Source of the DNA: Chloroflexota bacterium | Lineage (GTDB): Bacteria > Chloroflexota > UBA11872 > VXNJ01 | NCBI GenBank assembly: GCA_026708165.1 | Contig: JAPOVO010000199.1 | Coordinates: 1-23,493 of the forward strand | Length of the DNA: 23,493 nucleotides | Direction: 5' to 3' | Shown: piece after piece, positions 1 to 6,979 of the stretch | Layout of the letters: each line of letters begins with the position of its first letter | Position numbering within the stretch: position 1 is the first letter of the stretch | The notes under the pieces: generated by a model | Databases searched by the model: none | The model's input: the letters and a program-made list of their open reading frames with translations, nothing else | What the model was told of the DNA's origin: nothing | Position numbers and translations under genes: made by a program

Positions 1-172
1 GAGTCAGCCACAGCGGGTACGTAAATGCCAGAGCGGCGGCGACGTAAAGCAGCGCGGCCACCGCGTGCTGCCACCGGCGGCCTTCCGACCACCAGGCCGC
101 AGCCGCGGCCAGCCGCCGCGTCACCAAGACAAGCGGTGGTCCCGCCGAAACTTCCACCGAGCGCGCACCCAT
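1..172 (-). CDS. Partial membrane protein, N-terminal end only
   Basis: This is the first 57 codons of a minus-strand gene that runs off the left edge of the window. It begins with an ATG 138 bases downstream of the acyltransferase stop; a GTG three codons upstream is an alternative start. The N-terminal stretch is Arg- and Ala-rich and leads into a hydrophobic segment (LLYVAAALAFTYPLWLT, about residues 40-56). A segment of this kind often opens PMT/ArnT-type glycosyltransferases or other polytopic membrane proteins, but too little is visible to name a family. It has the same direction as the upstream acyltransferase, so both could be co-transcribed in envelope glycolipid synthesis; that is inference. 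The Shine-Dalgarno is weak. Confidence 0.5.
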   Translation of the reverse strand, partial: MGARSVEVSAGPPLVLVTRRLAAAAAWWSEGRRWQHAVAALLYVAAALAFTYPLWLT

Positions 173-310
173 CCTGTCCACCCGACCTACCACTTACACT
201 CGCCCGAGGCTAACGGGGACGACGCGCCGGTCGATCAGCGGGCAGGGAACGACCCTTACCGGATCTTGGCGTTGGAACGCAGCGCGTTTGCGGAGGCGGG
301 AAGGCAGTCC

Positions 311-1198
311 TCACTCGCCCGGCTCGTCGCGCCATATAGGTTGCAACGCATACCAGCTCCGATAGCCCCGCCGAATTAGCAGAGTAAGCTGGTCCGCCAT
401 CCGCTGGACGCCCTTCGCGACGTCGGAAGGACCGCGGCCCAGATCGGAGAGATCGACCGCGGGCCAGAACTCGACCGTCAAATTTCCGTTTCCATCCCGC
501 TCGATGCACGTCGGAATGAATGGTGCCCCTGTGCGAATCGCCAGCGAAACCGGCCCCGCCGGAAGCACCGCAGCGCGCCCGCACAGATCGACTTCGACGC
601 CTTGACCGACGACGAGCCGGTCCGCAACGAGCCCGACCACCTCGCCCTTACGCAATGCGCGCAGTAATTCGCGGGCGGCTCCCCGGCCTTCATGCAGCCT
701 TATGCCGCCCGTGCGCCGCATCCGGTTCATCAGCATCCCGAGCCAGAGAGGCTCGACTTGCTCTCCCACGCTGTGGAATCCACCATAACGCCGCGAGCAC
801 TCCGATCCGCCCAGGTCCCAGTTCCCCATGTGAATTGAGAACAGTACGACGCCGCCGCCTTTGGAAAGCGCGGCCTCCAGCGGCCCCGTGTCCGGCTTGA
901 CGCGAGCATGACGCCCCCAAATGTCAGGCCATGCCAGCGTGAAGAACTCGACCATGTAGCGGGCGTAGGACGCGTAAACGTCAGCCGCGGCCGCGTCAAC
1001 CGCTTCCTCTGTCGCCTGTGTTCCCATGCCGATGCGTAAATTGGCGCGAAGCTGCCTCTGGCGTCGACCGCCCAAACCATATAGCCGGCGACCAACCCAT
1101 TCGGCGGCGCCGTCGACCCAGGCGGCGGGCACCCATGACAACACCAGCGTGAATGCCAGCAACAGCCGGTAGAGAATCTGGTGCGCCAACTTGGGCAT
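311..1198 (-). CDS. LpxL/HtrB-family lysophospholipid (PatA-like) acyltransferase
   Basis: The product is a 295-residue membrane-anchored acyltransferase that would transfer a fatty acyl group to a glycolipid or lysophospholipid on the inner face of the membrane. An N-terminal hydrophobic helix (about residues 8-28) is followed by the catalytic HxxxxD motif, seen as HMGNWD near residue 123. A conserved block RTGGIRLHEGRGAARELL and a basic C-terminal region (LIRRGYRSWYALQPIWR) follow. Length and motif order match the LpxL/HtrB and mycobacterial PatA (phosphatidylinositol mannoside acyltransferase) families. No lipid A pathway genes are visible, so a PatA-like role in a glycolipid of a monoderm-like envelope is possible but unproven. 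The gene starts with ATG; AAGGA lies about 13 bases upstream, which is rather far. Confidence 0.85.
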   Translation of the reverse strand: MPKLAHQILYRLLLAFTLVLSWVPAAWVDGAAEWVGRRLYGLGGRRQRQLRANLRIGMGTQATEEAVDAAAADVYASYARYMVEFFTLAWPDIWGRHARVKPDTGPLEAALSKGGGVVLFSIHMGNWDLGGSECSRRYGGFHSVGEQVEPLWLGMLMNRMRRTGGIRLHEGRGAARELLRALRKGEVVGLVADRLVVGQGVEVDLCGRAAVLPAGPVSLAIRTGAPFIPTCIERDGNGNLTVEFWPAVDLSDLGRGPSDVAKGVQRMADQLTLLIRRGYRSWYALQPIWRDEPGE

Positions 1199-1315
1199 CG
1201 ATCCGAAACCGTTCCTTCAGAAAGTCAAATTCGCATCGGGCCTGCGCCGCCGGCGGAGCGCTGCTGGCTCAAGGCTGTGCACGATCACGCCGCCCCAGGT
1301 TCCGGGATAACGCCC

Positions 1316-2881
1316 CTAGGAATCAGCGAGCTGAAAACTGTAAAGCGACGCGTTCTTAAGGTAAAACCTGAGCTTCACCGAGCCCGGGATCAGGTTGACC
1401 GCCTCTCGCCTGGCCCAACGCACCTGATGACGAACGCTGTCGCCGGTGAACGTCTCGCAATTCTCCCTAGAGTAGTCGCCCCAAACGTTGTTCCAGCTGT
1501 CCATCACCTCCACCTCGATGTAGCCGTTAGGCTCGCAGACTCCATTGATGTAAAGGTTCGCCCCGGTCGAAAACAGCGGCTTGGTTTCGACCCAGCCTTC
1601 CCGCACTGTTGCGTCCAGCGAAACGTAACCGTCGAGCCGCAGCGTCGCGAGACACAGGTGGTGACCGTCCCGACCAAGCGTGGGGTCTTTGGCCTCGGGC
1701 ACGTCCAGGCCCTCCTTTGCCCCGACGATCCACCAGTCGTGGTGAACGTTCATCCCGCCGTAGTAAAAGCGAATCTCGTCGCCGACGACCACCGGCCGGG
1801 TAGGCATCTCGACGTCGAACTCGTCATAGCTGCCGGGCGGGCCGCGCTCTATGAGTGGCCTGTGGTCCAGCATTTGGTTCCAGTTCACTCCGTCGCGGCT
1901 GTGGTGCAAGTACATGTCCACGGTGTTGTCCACCTGATGCAGCACGTTGAGCAGTCCAAGGTGCATGTCTCCGGCCCGCCAGGGAACGAATCCATAGTAG
2001 CCGTCGTCCAGATTCGCCTCTTCGCCCGGGTCCCATAGAAGTTCCGGTTTGGCCCAGTTCACCATGTCCGTGCTTTCGGTCCTGTAGATTCGGCGCCTGA
2101 CGCCCCAAACCCCCTCCGGTTTGCCGGGCACCACCGGGCAAAACCAGTTGTCCATCTCTGGATGACGCGATCCGCCCGACGAGCCTCCATACCTGCCCCA
2201 CAAAACGTATTTCTCGTCGATTGCGTCCCAGGTGAGGATCTGGACGTCGCTGATCCAGTCCGGAATGATCGGATTGTCCTCGAACGGCGTCCAGTCGACA
2301 CCGTCCGGCGAAAGAGCCATGCGCAGTCCCCCGCCGGCCTGGCCGCCGTAGGCCAGCTTGGCGTTCTTCACGCTCGGATCGTGGAACAGATAGAGCATCT
2401 TGTAGCGCCTGGACGCGTCGGACTCGTGCTCATCCAGCAATACCGTCGGGCAGATGACCTCCGCGTACGGCGGATGTCCGAATACGGTGTTCGTATCTTG
2501 GCCGTCGACGCTATGTTTGCCGAGGAGCGGCTTGGTCCAGTTGAGACCGTCCTCCGAATAGGCGTAGTAGATTCGCCCGCGCAGCGTCTGCTCGCTGAAG
2601 TTGTATTTGTCGATGGTCCCGTATTCATAGAAGTCCTGGTACCAAGACTTGAACAGCCCGTCCGCCTCGTCATACGCGACGCTGAAACAACTCGTCCTGA
2701 AGTAGGTGTTCCCTTCCCAGGGCTTGTCGCGGCGAATCAGCGGATTGTCCGGGTGCTTTTTCGGCGCGTGCTGGCGCCTGGTTACGTTCTTGACGACAGC
2801 GATAACGTCGTTGTCGAAGAAAAGCTGGGCTGTATCGCCCACGTTCTTGTAGATCTTGTCCTCTGAATAAGCTACGTACAC
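1316..2881 (-). CDS. GH43/GH32-like five-bladed beta-propeller protein
   Basis: The product is a 521-residue cytoplasmic protein with no visible signal peptide. Repeated motifs of the type SxDGxxW (for example SEDGLNWTKP, SPDGVDWTPF, SRDGVNWNQM) mark propeller blades as found in GH32/GH43/GH62/GH68 and sialidase-like glycoside hydrolases. The N-terminal part has a conserved RTSCFSVAYDEADGLFKSWY stretch. The C-terminal 110 residues form a beta-rich domain (GYIEVEVMDSWNNVWGDYS). The start is GTG, chosen because GGAGGAG lies five bases upstream. It is the last gene of an operon after an SRPBCC protein and a Gfo/Idh/MocA oxidoreductase, with 68 bases between this gene and the oxidoreductase. A role in breaking down or sensing a glycan is likely from fold and context; the substrate is unknown. 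Confidence 0.75.
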   Translation of the reverse strand: MYVAYSEDKIYKNVGDTAQLFFDNDVIAVVKNVTRRQHAPKKHPDNPLIRRDKPWEGNTYFRTSCFSVAYDEADGLFKSWYQDFYEYGTIDKYNFSEQTLRGRIYYAYSEDGLNWTKPLLGKHSVDGQDTNTVFGHPPYAEVICPTVLLDEHESDASRRYKMLYLFHDPSVKNAKLAYGGQAGGGLRMALSPDGVDWTPFEDNPIIPDWISDVQILTWDAIDEKYVLWGRYGGSSGGSRHPEMDNWFCPVVPGKPEGVWGVRRRIYRTESTDMVNWAKPELLWDPGEEANLDDGYYGFVPWRAGDMHLGLLNVLHQVDNTVDMYLHHSRDGVNWNQMLDHRPLIERGPPGSYDEFDVEMPTRPVVVGDEIRFYYGGMNVHHDWWIVGAKEGLDVPEAKDPTLGRDGHHLCLATLRLDGYVSLDATVREGWVETKPLFSTGANLYINGVCEPNGYIEVEVMDSWNNVWGDYSRENCETFTGDSVRHQVRWARREAVNLIPGSVKLRFYLKNASLYSFQLADS

Positions 2882-2949
2882 TCCAGCTCCTCCAAACGTC
2901 CTATGCGTCGGACACCAACTCGGCCCCGGTCTTCAGTCCGCCGTTCAAT

Positions 2950-4059
2950 TCAGCCGCTCTGTTCCTTTCGCCTGGCTATGGCCCTGGGCGTGTCTCCCAG
3001 CAGCACCTCGTGAGGGATGATTCGCCGCGAGCGGTCGGCAAGCGGTAGCTCGACCCGGCGTCCGCCCAGCTCGTGCGAGCTCCGCGTCGCCATGGCCAGT
3101 TCGAGCGCCGCAAGCGCGTCGTCGCCGCTGCACTTCGGCGCGTTACCCGACTCGATGCAATCGATGAGGTCATACACGGCGTTGACGCCGGGGCTGCGCT
3201 GACGCAACGGCGGCGGAAAAACGCGCCTCGCCGGAGCTCGCCCACGCATACCGTCCGGCGGATCGCCAAATACCCAGTGCTCAACGGAACGCCCATCCTC
3301 GATGAACCGGATCATTCCCTCGGTGCCAGTAACGTCGAAGGCCCACTCGTTAGGTCCGTTGAAATAGGTCCTGAAATAACCCCTGGCGCCGTTGGCAAAT
3401 CCCACGTACCCCGCGCCCCTGAACTCATTATCGGGATCAGACGGGTCCAGCTCCGCTTCCCCCATTACCCACTCCACGCGCGATCCGGCCAGCATCATCA
3501 TCGTCGTCAGCAAATGGCTGCCGTTGTGCGAAATGCCGCAATTTCCCAGCGCCTGAACATGCAGAAGGTCGCCGATAAGCCCATCTTCGATCATGGCGAC
3601 CGCCTGGAGATAACTATCCCTCCAGCGGCGGCCGCAGTTCACGGCCAAAACGATACCAGCCTCCCGGCAGGCGGCGAGCATCCGGTCCGCCTCTTCCAGA
3701 GAGATCGCCAGCGGTTTCTCGGCCCATATCGCCTTGACCCCATAACCGCCCGTCGCTATCTCGACCACGACCTCCGCCCTTGGCTTCGTGGACGTGCAAA
3801 CGCTTACGATGTCGGGCTTCGTCTCGCGCAGCATCGCCTTGTAATCGTCGTATTTGGCTTCGATACCCCACTTGCGTTCGACGGCTTCGCGCTGCTCGGC
3901 CCAGGGGTCGGCCATGCCCACGATTTCAATTTCCGGAACCTCCACGTAGCAGCCGATATGCGAAAACGGCAGCGGGTGGCCGTCGTACTTCTCGATCTCG
4001 TCGTCGATCGTGCTGGCGATTCGCCCCAGGCCGATCACCGCGGCCGTGTATTCGCTCAA
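2950..4059 (-). CDS. Gfo/Idh/MocA family NAD(P)-dependent oxidoreductase
   Basis: The product is a 369-residue cytoplasmic oxidoreductase, the usual size for the family. The N-terminal Rossmann fold shows AAVIGLGRIAS (residues 6-16) for dinucleotide binding, and the family motif AEKPLAIS near residue 120 carries the catalytic-site Lys. A CGISHNGSHLLTT stretch near residue 175 holds the His region of the active site, followed by the C-terminal alpha/beta domain. Enzymes of this family oxidise or reduce sugar and polyol hydroxyls. The start is TTG, preceded by GGGGGA six bases upstream. It lies 21 bases after the SRPBCC gene and 68 before the propeller protein, so the three form an operon. The specific sugar cannot be told from sequence. 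Confidence 0.88.
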   Translation of the reverse strand: MSEYTAAVIGLGRIASTIDDEIEKYDGHPLPFSHIGCYVEVPEIEIVGMADPWAEQREAVERKWGIEAKYDDYKAMLRETKPDIVSVCTSTKPRAEVVVEIATGGYGVKAIWAEKPLAISLEEADRMLAACREAGIVLAVNCGRRWRDSYLQAVAMIEDGLIGDLLHVQALGNCGISHNGSHLLTTMMMLAGSRVEWVMGEAELDPSDPDNEFRGAGYVGFANGARGYFRTYFNGPNEWAFDVTGTEGMIRFIEDGRSVEHWVFGDPPDGMRGRAPARRVFPPPLRQRSPGVNAVYDLIDCIESGNAPKCSGDDALAALELAMATRSSHELGGRRVELPLADRSRRIIPHEVLLGDTPRAIARRKEQSG

Positions 4060-4080
4060 TTGACTTCCCCCTGCGTCAAC

Positions 4081-4569
4081 TCAACCTGTTCGCACACCGG
4101 TGGAAAGCTCAGCCGGTAGCAATCGATCCAGCCTGTCCAGCGAGCGCTTCATGTGATTCCTGACCTGCCACAGGCCCACAAGGCGTATCAGGATTCCCTT
4201 CGAGAAACTGGCCGGGCGCTGGCGCGATTCCATCGTGACCCGCGTTCCGCCCTGTTCCTCTTGGAGTCGGATACAAAAGACAACTTCCTCCGCAAACTTC
4301 GGGGCCGGCCTGCCGTCGAGACGTTCCTCGAGGTGTCTCCAGCCGATGGCGCCCCCCGGTTCATAAAGCGTCACCTCCTGATCGACTTCAGCCGCCTTCC
4401 CGCTCCACCTGCCGTGCGTGCGCTGCCGACGGCCCAACCCGGAGCCTTCGATAAGCTCCGCCCGGTCGGCAAAAGCGAACCACTCGCTCATGCGTTCAAC
4501 GTCGTCGATCACCGCCCATACTTGGTCCGGCGAGCCGCTGAGGAGCCGGTCCATCACGACCGTAATCAT
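4081..4569 (-). CDS. SRPBCC (START-like) domain protein
   Basis: The product is a 162-residue single-domain protein. It begins with a beta strand and the helix pair typical of the polyketide cyclase/START fold (SPDQVWAVIDDVERMSEWF, residues 13-31), followed by a glycine-rich loop (EGSGLGRR) and antiparallel strands ending in a long C-terminal helix (GLWQVRNHMKRSLDRLDRLL). The family binds hydrophobic ligands or acts as a cyclase or dehydratase. The start is ATG, with GGGAGA seven bases upstream. It heads the operon with the Gfo/Idh/MocA gene. The context with sugar enzymes gives no clear substrate, and no catalytic assignment is made. Confidence 0.8.
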   Translation of the reverse strand: MITVVMDRLLSGSPDQVWAVIDDVERMSEWFAFADRAELIEGSGLGRRQRTHGRWSGKAAEVDQEVTLYEPGGAIGWRHLEERLDGRPAPKFAEEVVFCIRLQEEQGGTRVTMESRQRPASFSKGILIRLVGLWQVRNHMKRSLDRLDRLLPAELSTGVRTG

Positions 4570-4728
4570 AGTGCCGTCTCCCGCAAATCACCGATGTCGC
4601 CACATTCTTGCACCGCGCCCAAATTCATGCGGATACCAAACTTATGAGCAAGATGTCTGTCACAACTGGGTTATGATTCGAAGCAATAAATAGAGACCGT
4701 AGAACCGGCCCACCCTTGGAGCACGCCG
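4570..4728. promoter_or_regulatory. Divergent intergenic region with a possible promoter
   Basis: This 159-base gap separates the minus-strand SRPBCC operon from the plus-strand dioxygenase and must hold promoters for both if they are transcribed independently. It is visibly more AT-rich than its neighbours. A TATGAT at 4672-4677 fits a -10 box for the dioxygenase, but the matching -35 position (CAAGAT) is poor. No operator palindrome was recognised. Confidence 0.3.
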
Positions 4729-5727
4729 ATGGCCGTTGAAGCGGTCGGCATGACCGACCAACAAATCGAGCATTTCTACTCCGAAGGCTATGTAGTCGTC
4801 CCCGACGTCTTCGACCCCGAACGCGACTTCGATCCGCTGATCGCCGACTACAGCGAACTATTGGACGAGTTCGCGGGCGAGATGCTGGATAGCGGCGAGA
4901 TAACCCACTACGACGACGCCGGCTCGTTTCAGGAAAGGCTTCTGGAGATCATCCGGCAGACCGGTCAGCTATACATCCAGCGGTTCGACATCTCTCTCCC
5001 CCAGAAAAACATCGAGCACGACACTCCCATGTATCTCGGAAAGGCGGCGTTTGATCTCATCCGCAATCGCGCGCTTCTGGACGTCGTCGAGTCGTTGATC
5101 GGACCCGAGATTTATTCCAACCCGATTCAGCACATCCGGCTCAAGGCCCCTCAGGGGGCGCTAGACCCCGGTCTGCGGTTCAAAGGAACCGTCCAGCTGG
5201 GCGAAAACGTCGCCACCGTCACGCCGTGGCATCAGGACAGCGGCGTCGCCACGGAAAACGCCGACGACACCGAAGTCATTTCGGTTTGGGTGCCGCTAGT
5301 GGACGTAGACGAATACAGCGGCTGTCTGGCAATGATCCCCCGGAGCAATCACGAGGGACTCGCGCTTCACTGTCCAAGACCGGCCGCGCTGACGATTCCT
5401 GACAACCTATTGCCGAGCCGCATGAAGCCGGTACCGATGAAAGCCGGCTCTGTCCTGTTGTTCACGAGGTACACGATCCATCGCGCGATGCCCAACCTCA
5501 GCGACCACGTGCGGTTCAGCTTCGACCTGCGCTATCAGCGCCCCGGGCTTCCAACCGGACGCGGGCTCTTTCCCGGATTCCTGGTGAGGAGCCAAGAGAA
5601 CCCGTCGGCTGTCCTGCGCGATCACTCCGACTGGGCGCGCCTGTGGCTCGACACCCGCGAAGCGCTCGCCAACAAGCAGCTACCGCCCTTCAACCGCTGG
5701 AACGCCGACGTTCCCCAATGCGCGTGA
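4729..5727 (+). CDS. Phytanoyl-CoA dioxygenase (PhyH) family protein
   Basis: The product is a 332-residue Fe(II)/2-oxoglutarate-dependent oxygenase-like protein. The iron-binding HxD pair is seen in TPWHQDSGV (about residue 165). The distal His lies in RYTIHRAMPNLS near residue 245, followed by an Arg-containing strand (VRFSFDLRYQ) that would bind 2-oxoglutarate. CLAMIPRSNHEG matches the conserved G-x-L-x-x-x-P-x-S-H region. The family hydroxylates diverse small molecules, not only phytanoyl-CoA, so the substrate is open. The start is ATG, with GGAG seven bases upstream; a second ATG lies seven codons in. It stands alone, divergent from the sugar operon and convergent with the toxin gene. 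Confidence 0.88.
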   Translation: MAVEAVGMTDQQIEHFYSEGYVVVPDVFDPERDFDPLIADYSELLDEFAGEMLDSGEITHYDDAGSFQERLLEIIRQTGQLYIQRFDISLPQKNIEHDTPMYLGKAAFDLIRNRALLDVVESLIGPEIYSNPIQHIRLKAPQGALDPGLRFKGTVQLGENVATVTPWHQDSGVATENADDTEVISVWVPLVDVDEYSGCLAMIPRSNHEGLALHCPRPAALTIPDNLLPSRMKPVPMKAGSVLLFTRYTIHRAMPNLSDHVRFSFDLRYQRPGLPTGRGLFPGFLVRSQENPSAVLRDHSDWARLWLDTREALANKQLPPFNRWNADVPQCA

Positions 5728-5780
5728 GGCCATAGCCGCAAACCAGCCCCTTTGCCCGATAATCGCGATCGCTTGACGGT

Positions 5781-6215
5781 TCAGGTGACCGTCCCGCAGT
5801 TCTCCAGGTGTTTTTTCAGCGCGTTTGGGGTCAGGATCGGAACGGAAAACACCGGCGCCAGCGCGAGCAAGTCGCCGTCTCCTGTAACCAGGGCGTCGGC
5901 CCGACCCGATAGCGCCAGTTCCAGAAAAGGGCGGTCGAAAGGGTCACGACAGTCGGGAACGGCTAACGATCCCGACACGGTCACCGTCTCGCACCAAGGC
6001 AGATAATCCGCCAGCAGATCTTCGCGCTCATCTTCGTTCAGCCGGAACTTGGGGTAGAGAAGTACCCGGATCAACTCCGACGTCGTATCACGGCTCACGA
6101 GCGGCAGAATCGCCCCCGACTGCCAAGTTTCGCGCAGCCAGGACAATCCGCCGTCTGGGAAGAGCAACGCGGATAACAAGACGTTGGTATCCAGAACCAA
6201 CCGCAGCGGCGGCAT
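5781..6215 (-). CDS. PIN-domain toxin of a VapBC-like pair (COG1569 type)
   Basis: The product is a 144-residue PIN-domain ribonuclease-like protein. The acidic metal-binding residues are visible: Asp in LVLDTNVLLSALL (residue 8), Glu in TTSELIRVLLYPKF, Asp in CRDPFDRPFLELA and Asp in LVTGDGDLLAL near the C-terminus. PIN toxins cleave RNA and are held inactive by a cognate antitoxin. The stop codon of the antitoxin directly abuts this ATG (TAA-ATG), so the two are translationally coupled. The LxxPKFxL stretch and overall length fit the putative toxin COG1569/PIN_3 group better than classic VapC. The RNA target is unknown. Confidence 0.88.
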   Translation of the reverse strand: MPPLRLVLDTNVLLSALLFPDGGLSWLRETWQSGAILPLVSRDTTSELIRVLLYPKFRLNEDEREDLLADYLPWCETVTVSGSLAVPDCRDPFDRPFLELALSGRADALVTGDGDLLALAPVFSVPILTPNALKKHLENCGTVT

Positions 6216-6437
6216 TTACTCTCGGCGCGCCCACTCCACTGCCTCGGCCACGTCTGCCTCGGACAATCCCATATCTGCCAGCTTGCTCCGCACGGCGTCC
6301 GCACGAGTCAGGCGCACAGGCGTCAGCACTATGCGGCCATTCGCCTTAGTCACATCGAAGTACTCCGCGCCGGGGAATGCGGAAACCACCGCTTTCGGGA
6401 GCGTCAACTGGTTCTTTGAAGTCAGCTTGGCAAGCAC
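6216..6437 (-). CDS. AbrB/MazE-type antitoxin (VapB-like)
   Basis: The product is a 73-residue protein with an N-terminal swapped-hairpin AbrB fold: KLTSKNQLTLPKAVV is the hallmark, followed by FDVTKANGRIVLTPV. The C-terminal helical tail (ADAVRSKLADMGLSEADVAEAVEWARRE) would wrap the PIN toxin. The start is GTG, chosen because AAGG lies about eight bases upstream and the AbrB strand starts immediately after. Such antitoxins usually repress their own promoter, which would lie in the 155 bases between this start and the tRNA. No clear operator palindrome was recognised. Confidence 0.87.
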   Translation of the reverse strand: MLAKLTSKNQLTLPKAVVSAFPGAEYFDVTKANGRIVLTPVRLTRADAVRSKLADMGLSEADVAEAVEWARRE

Positions 6438-6591
6438 GAAACGGACCTTCTACTAAGGTAAGGAAACAAGGATATCTTACAACCGTACGGCTGCCTTGCA
6501 CAGGCAGTCGACCAGTCGAGGTAACCACGACACGACCGCCGGAAAAGTGTCGATATTGGTGAACGGGGTTAAGGCTCAAATGAGCATTCGG

Positions 6592-6663
6592 AGCGGAAGA
6601 GGGGATTCGAACCCCCGACCCTCTCCTTGGCAAGGAGATGCTCTACCGCTGAGCCACTTCCGC
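6592..6663 (-). tRNA. tRNA-Gly(GCC)
   Basis: This is a 72-base cloverleaf on the minus strand. The acceptor stem GCGGAAG pairs with CTTCCGC. The D-arm is GCTC...GAGC, the anticodon stem CTCCT/AGGAG holds the loop with anticodon GCC, and the T-arm carries TTCGAAT. The discriminator base is U. CCA is not encoded (the next bases read CCG). It lies between the antitoxin gene and the GH109 gene, and a degenerate copy lies at 8373-8437. Confidence 0.96.
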
Positions 6664-6979
6664 GCGACCGTTCGATAGACGGACACGAATTCTAATACAT
6701 CATAACGCCCATACATTGGCCCGTACGTGGGCGGCATCAGGCTCCTAATCCAGGTCCTCTTCGCCAAAGCCGTAGTTGAACTCGTGCGTATCGCCGCATA
6801 TTGAAATGGCCTGGCGATCGATGGCGGAACCCTCCCCCCAGCCCATCCGTATGTATCAAAAGGACATGTGGTCTTTTGCCGTTTTTTCGGGGATTAGCCT
6901 TACGATTGATCAGACGGGCCGGGAGAGTTGGAGAGACGGCGATGGTCTCTATGGACACTTCATCCCCGGGAGAAAACTC
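6664..6979. other. Intergenic stretch holding apparent gene debris
   Basis: This 316-base gap between the tRNA and the GH109 start has no complete gene. On the minus strand it holds two protein-like fragments in different frames. One reads KRPHVLLIHTDG (about 6857-6892), which resembles the N-terminus of sulfatases (RPNxLLIxTDxQ). The other is a short open frame (6745-6846) with an acidic, terminus-like end. On the plus strand the GH109 frame is open upstream to 6776, but that extension lacks a Shine-Dalgarno and does not look like a protein family N-terminus. Confidence 0.4.
6745..6846 (-). pseudogene. Possible C-terminal gene remnant
   Basis: This is a 33-codon frame ending in TAG. Its translation runs from MGWGEGSAIDRQ through CGDTHEFNYGFGEEDLD. 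The composition is balanced and the acidic end looks like the true C-terminus of a larger protein, but no Shine-Dalgarno precedes it and a stop lies four codons upstream. It may be the tail of a gene lost by deletion next to the tRNA. No family was recognised. Confidence 0.25.

Noticed and set aside
1181..2038. A 285-codon plus-strand frame opposite the acyltransferase start and propeller gene
   Set aside because: It runs antisense across two real genes and shows valine/histidine-rich, motif-free translation typical of a shadow frame.
3073..4119. A 348-codon open frame on the plus strand opposite the Gfo/Idh/MocA gene
   Set aside because: It is antisense to a gene with clear family motifs and a good ribosome binding site, and its translation is Arg/His-rich with no domain. 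It is a GC-driven shadow frame.
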